Below, piece by piece: positions 14,402-15,159 of a DNA stretch of 15,159 bases (positions within the stretch are counted from its first letter, which is position 1; every line of letters begins with the position of its first letter). The stretch covers positions 1 through 15,159 of the forward strand of contig CAYYOI010000037.1 of assembly GCA_964473285.1 (NCBI GenBank), in the 5' to 3' direction. Below the pieces are notes generated by a model. The model saw nothing but the letters and a program-made list of their open reading frames with translations, made no database searches and had not been told where the DNA came from. The position numbers and the translations under genes are program-made. The DNA is from JBNJGT01 sp964473285. Lineage in GTDB: Archaea > Nanobdellota > Nanobdellia > Woesearchaeales > JACJVW01.

Positions 14402-14848
14402 TTAAATCCAACGTCTTACTTTTTTCTTATAATCAAGATATTTATTGCCAAATTTCTTTTCAAGATTTTTCTCTTCTGTAGGTATGATTTTTTTTTCAAT
14501 AATAATGATAAATATTATTGGAAAAACAAAAGTGATTAAAGAGCCAAGAAAAATAGATGTTCCGAATAAAATTGATGACATTCCAAGGTACATAGGATTT
14601 CTGCTTAATCTAAATGGTCCATAAGCTAGAAAATTATTAGGCATTTCATGAGGCTTAACTGTGGTTTGTTTCTTCTTGAAAATAGAATCAGTCCAAAGAT
14701 TAATCCAAATTCCAAAAATTATCAAGATTAGTCCGAGATAATTATATGGAGAAAAAACAATCTTTATTAGTGGAAATATAAAATTAAACCCTATTGATAA
14801 TCCTAAAAGGATCATAAAGAAAGTTGGTGGCATAACTTTCTTTTCCAT
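14402..14848 (-). CDS. ICMT/PEMT-like membrane methyltransferase
   Basis: The 148-residue protein is an integral membrane methyltransferase of the isoprenylcysteine carboxyl methyltransferase / phospholipid methyltransferase type. About four hydrophobic segments are seen (near 6-32, 36-52, 86-115 and adjoining). The C-terminal SAM-binding signature is typical: GPFRLSRNPMYLG at 76-88, then TEEKNLEKKFGNKYLDYKKK (122-141) and VRRWI at the end. The acceptor in prokaryotic members is mostly unknown. A leaderless promoter (14872-14879) supports the start at 14848. The gene is much richer in A and T than those to its left (many ATT, AAA, TTT codons) and has a bacterial-style terminator, which suggests recent acquisition. 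It is a single-gene unit flanked by GTTATAC and GTATAAC. Confidence 0.87.
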   Translation of the reverse strand: MEKKVMPPTFFMILLGLSIGFNFIFPLIKIVFSPYNYLGLILIIFGIWINLWTDSIFKKKQTTVKPHEMPNNFLAYGPFRLSRNPMYLGMSSILFGTSIFLGSLITFVFPIIFIIIIEKKIIPTEEKNLEKKFGNKYLDYKKKVRRWI

Positions 14849-14871
14849 ATAGTGCTTATAATTGAATTTAA

Positions 14872-14879
14872 AATATAAA
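14872..14879 (-). promoter_or_regulatory. TATA box of the ICMT-like gene
   Basis: TTTATATT on the minus strand, centred 27.5 nt before the ATG at 14848, matching the leaderless spacing of the other genes. Confidence 0.6.
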
Positions 14880-14904
14880 CTTTACGATTAGGTGGTTTTT
14901 TGAA

Positions 14905-15010
14905 TTGCGTATAACATCGCGCGCTGTTAAGTTCGTTTCCAGTTACGAAGTTCTGGAAATCTGCGTCCGCAGAATCGGGAGAAAGGGCGTTCCTTCAGAT
15001 GAGCGAATGC
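14905..15010. other. GC-richer non-coding hairpin island
   Basis: Between the ICMT-like gene and the ABC gene lies about 100 bp that is clearly richer in G and C than its flanks and has no sustained frame. It contains GCGCGC near 14918, the inverted repeat TTTCCAG (14936-14942) / CTGGAAA (14953-14959) and the tight hairpin CTGCG-TC-CGCAG (14961-14972). It could be a recombination-site remnant, part of an RNA, or a relic of transferred DNA. Confidence 0.35.
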
Positions 15011-15058
15011 GATACATAGAGAACAAGAATCAAGGGGCAGTTGTATTAAAAACAAAAG

Positions 15059-15091
15059 TTTATATATAACTATGTTCTAATTTAGTTATAT
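15059..15091 (+). promoter_or_regulatory. Promoter with operator-like inverted repeat of the ABC gene
   Basis: TTTATATA (15059-15066) is centred 27.5 nt before the ATG at 15090. A perfect 9-bp inverted repeat, ATATAACTA (15064-15072) and TAGTTATAT (15083-15091), begins inside the TATA box and ends in the start codon. Its half-sites are 19 bp apart centre to centre, about two helical turns. A dimeric repressor bound here would block TBP and initiation. Confidence 0.55.
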
Positions 15092-15159
15092 GTTTAAAAA
15101 ACCAAAAAAAATAATTCTAGAAGCAAAAGAATTGACTAAAAAATATGGTGAGTTTATTG
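15090..15159 (+). CDS. ABC transporter ATP-binding protein (5' end only)
   Basis: Only the first 23 codons lie in the window. After a lysine-rich start the text reads ILEAKELTKKYGEFI, the standard opening of ABC transporter ATPase domains, with the aromatic residue that stacks on ATP (Y of KKYG). The Walker motifs would follow outside the window. The start is supported by a TATA box at leaderless spacing. The operator-like repeat over the promoter suggests inducible expression, as for drug- or metabolite-efflux ABC systems. Codon use is AT-rich like the neighbouring ICMT-like gene. Confidence 0.75.
   Translation, partial: MFKKPKKIILEAKELTKKYGEFI

Noticed and set aside
14312..14539. 75-codon + strand frame over the end of the ICMT-like gene
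   Set aside because: It is antisense to a recognisable membrane enzyme and its terminator, and the translation is low-complexity.

Overview
The window looks like a 15 kb piece of an archaeal chromosome. It carries an archaeal RNA polymerase subunit (RpoL/Rpb11), a PAC2-family protein, an archaeal-type cis-prenyltransferase, a METTL5-like methyltransferase with an NPPFG motif and a COG1031-like radical SAM protein. Most promoters are an 8-bp TATA box whose centre lies 26.5-27.5 nt before the first base of the start codon, which implies leaderless mRNAs. Shine-Dalgarno sequences appear mainly at genes inside operons (1256-1263, and before 4932 and 11186). The overall look suggests a DPANN-type or related uncultured archaeon; that placement is a guess.

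Layout. (1) 47-3377, + strand: a GT4 glycosyltransferase and an (alpha/alpha)6-type glycoside hydrolase, overlapping by 8 bp. (2) 6080-3398, - strand: a three-gene operon with two 4-bp overlaps: a glutamate-cysteine-ligase-like enzyme (GCS2 family), a glutathione-synthetase-like ATP-grasp ligase and a TIM-barrel amidohydrolase. It probably makes, and perhaps processes, a gamma-glutamyl peptide. (3) 6296-8677, + strand: radical SAM protein and PAC2 protein. (4) 8678-10686: an AT-rich region containing the Xer-type tyrosine recombinase gene, a 28-bp dif-like palindrome (9200-9227) and a divergent 43-codon gene. (5) 10687-13926, + strand: a coiled-coil/winged-helix protein, the METTL5-like methyltransferase, rpoL, an AMMECR1-domain protein, an unknown protein and the cis-prenyltransferase. 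(6) 13896-15159: a 50-residue zinc-ribbon gene antisense to the prenyltransferase 3' end, a possible structured RNA, an AT-rich ICMT-like membrane methyltransferase with a bacterial-style terminator, a GC-richer hairpin island, and the start of an ABC transporter ATPase behind an operator-like inverted repeat.

Most interesting observation. The octamer AAAGTGAG occurs ten times between 7021 and 12608 and, by my reading, nowhere else in the window. All four copies left of the recombinase are on the - strand and all six to its right, counting one at the 3' end of the gene, are on the + strand. Read as CTCACTTT, every copy points inward to the interval that holds the dif-like site and most of xerA. 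This resembles a KOPS-like polar array around a Xer/dif chromosome-resolution site. The xerA frame itself lacks AUG, GUG or UUG where it should begin; TATA spacing predicts initiation at an AUC codon (9562). All motif counts were made by eye.
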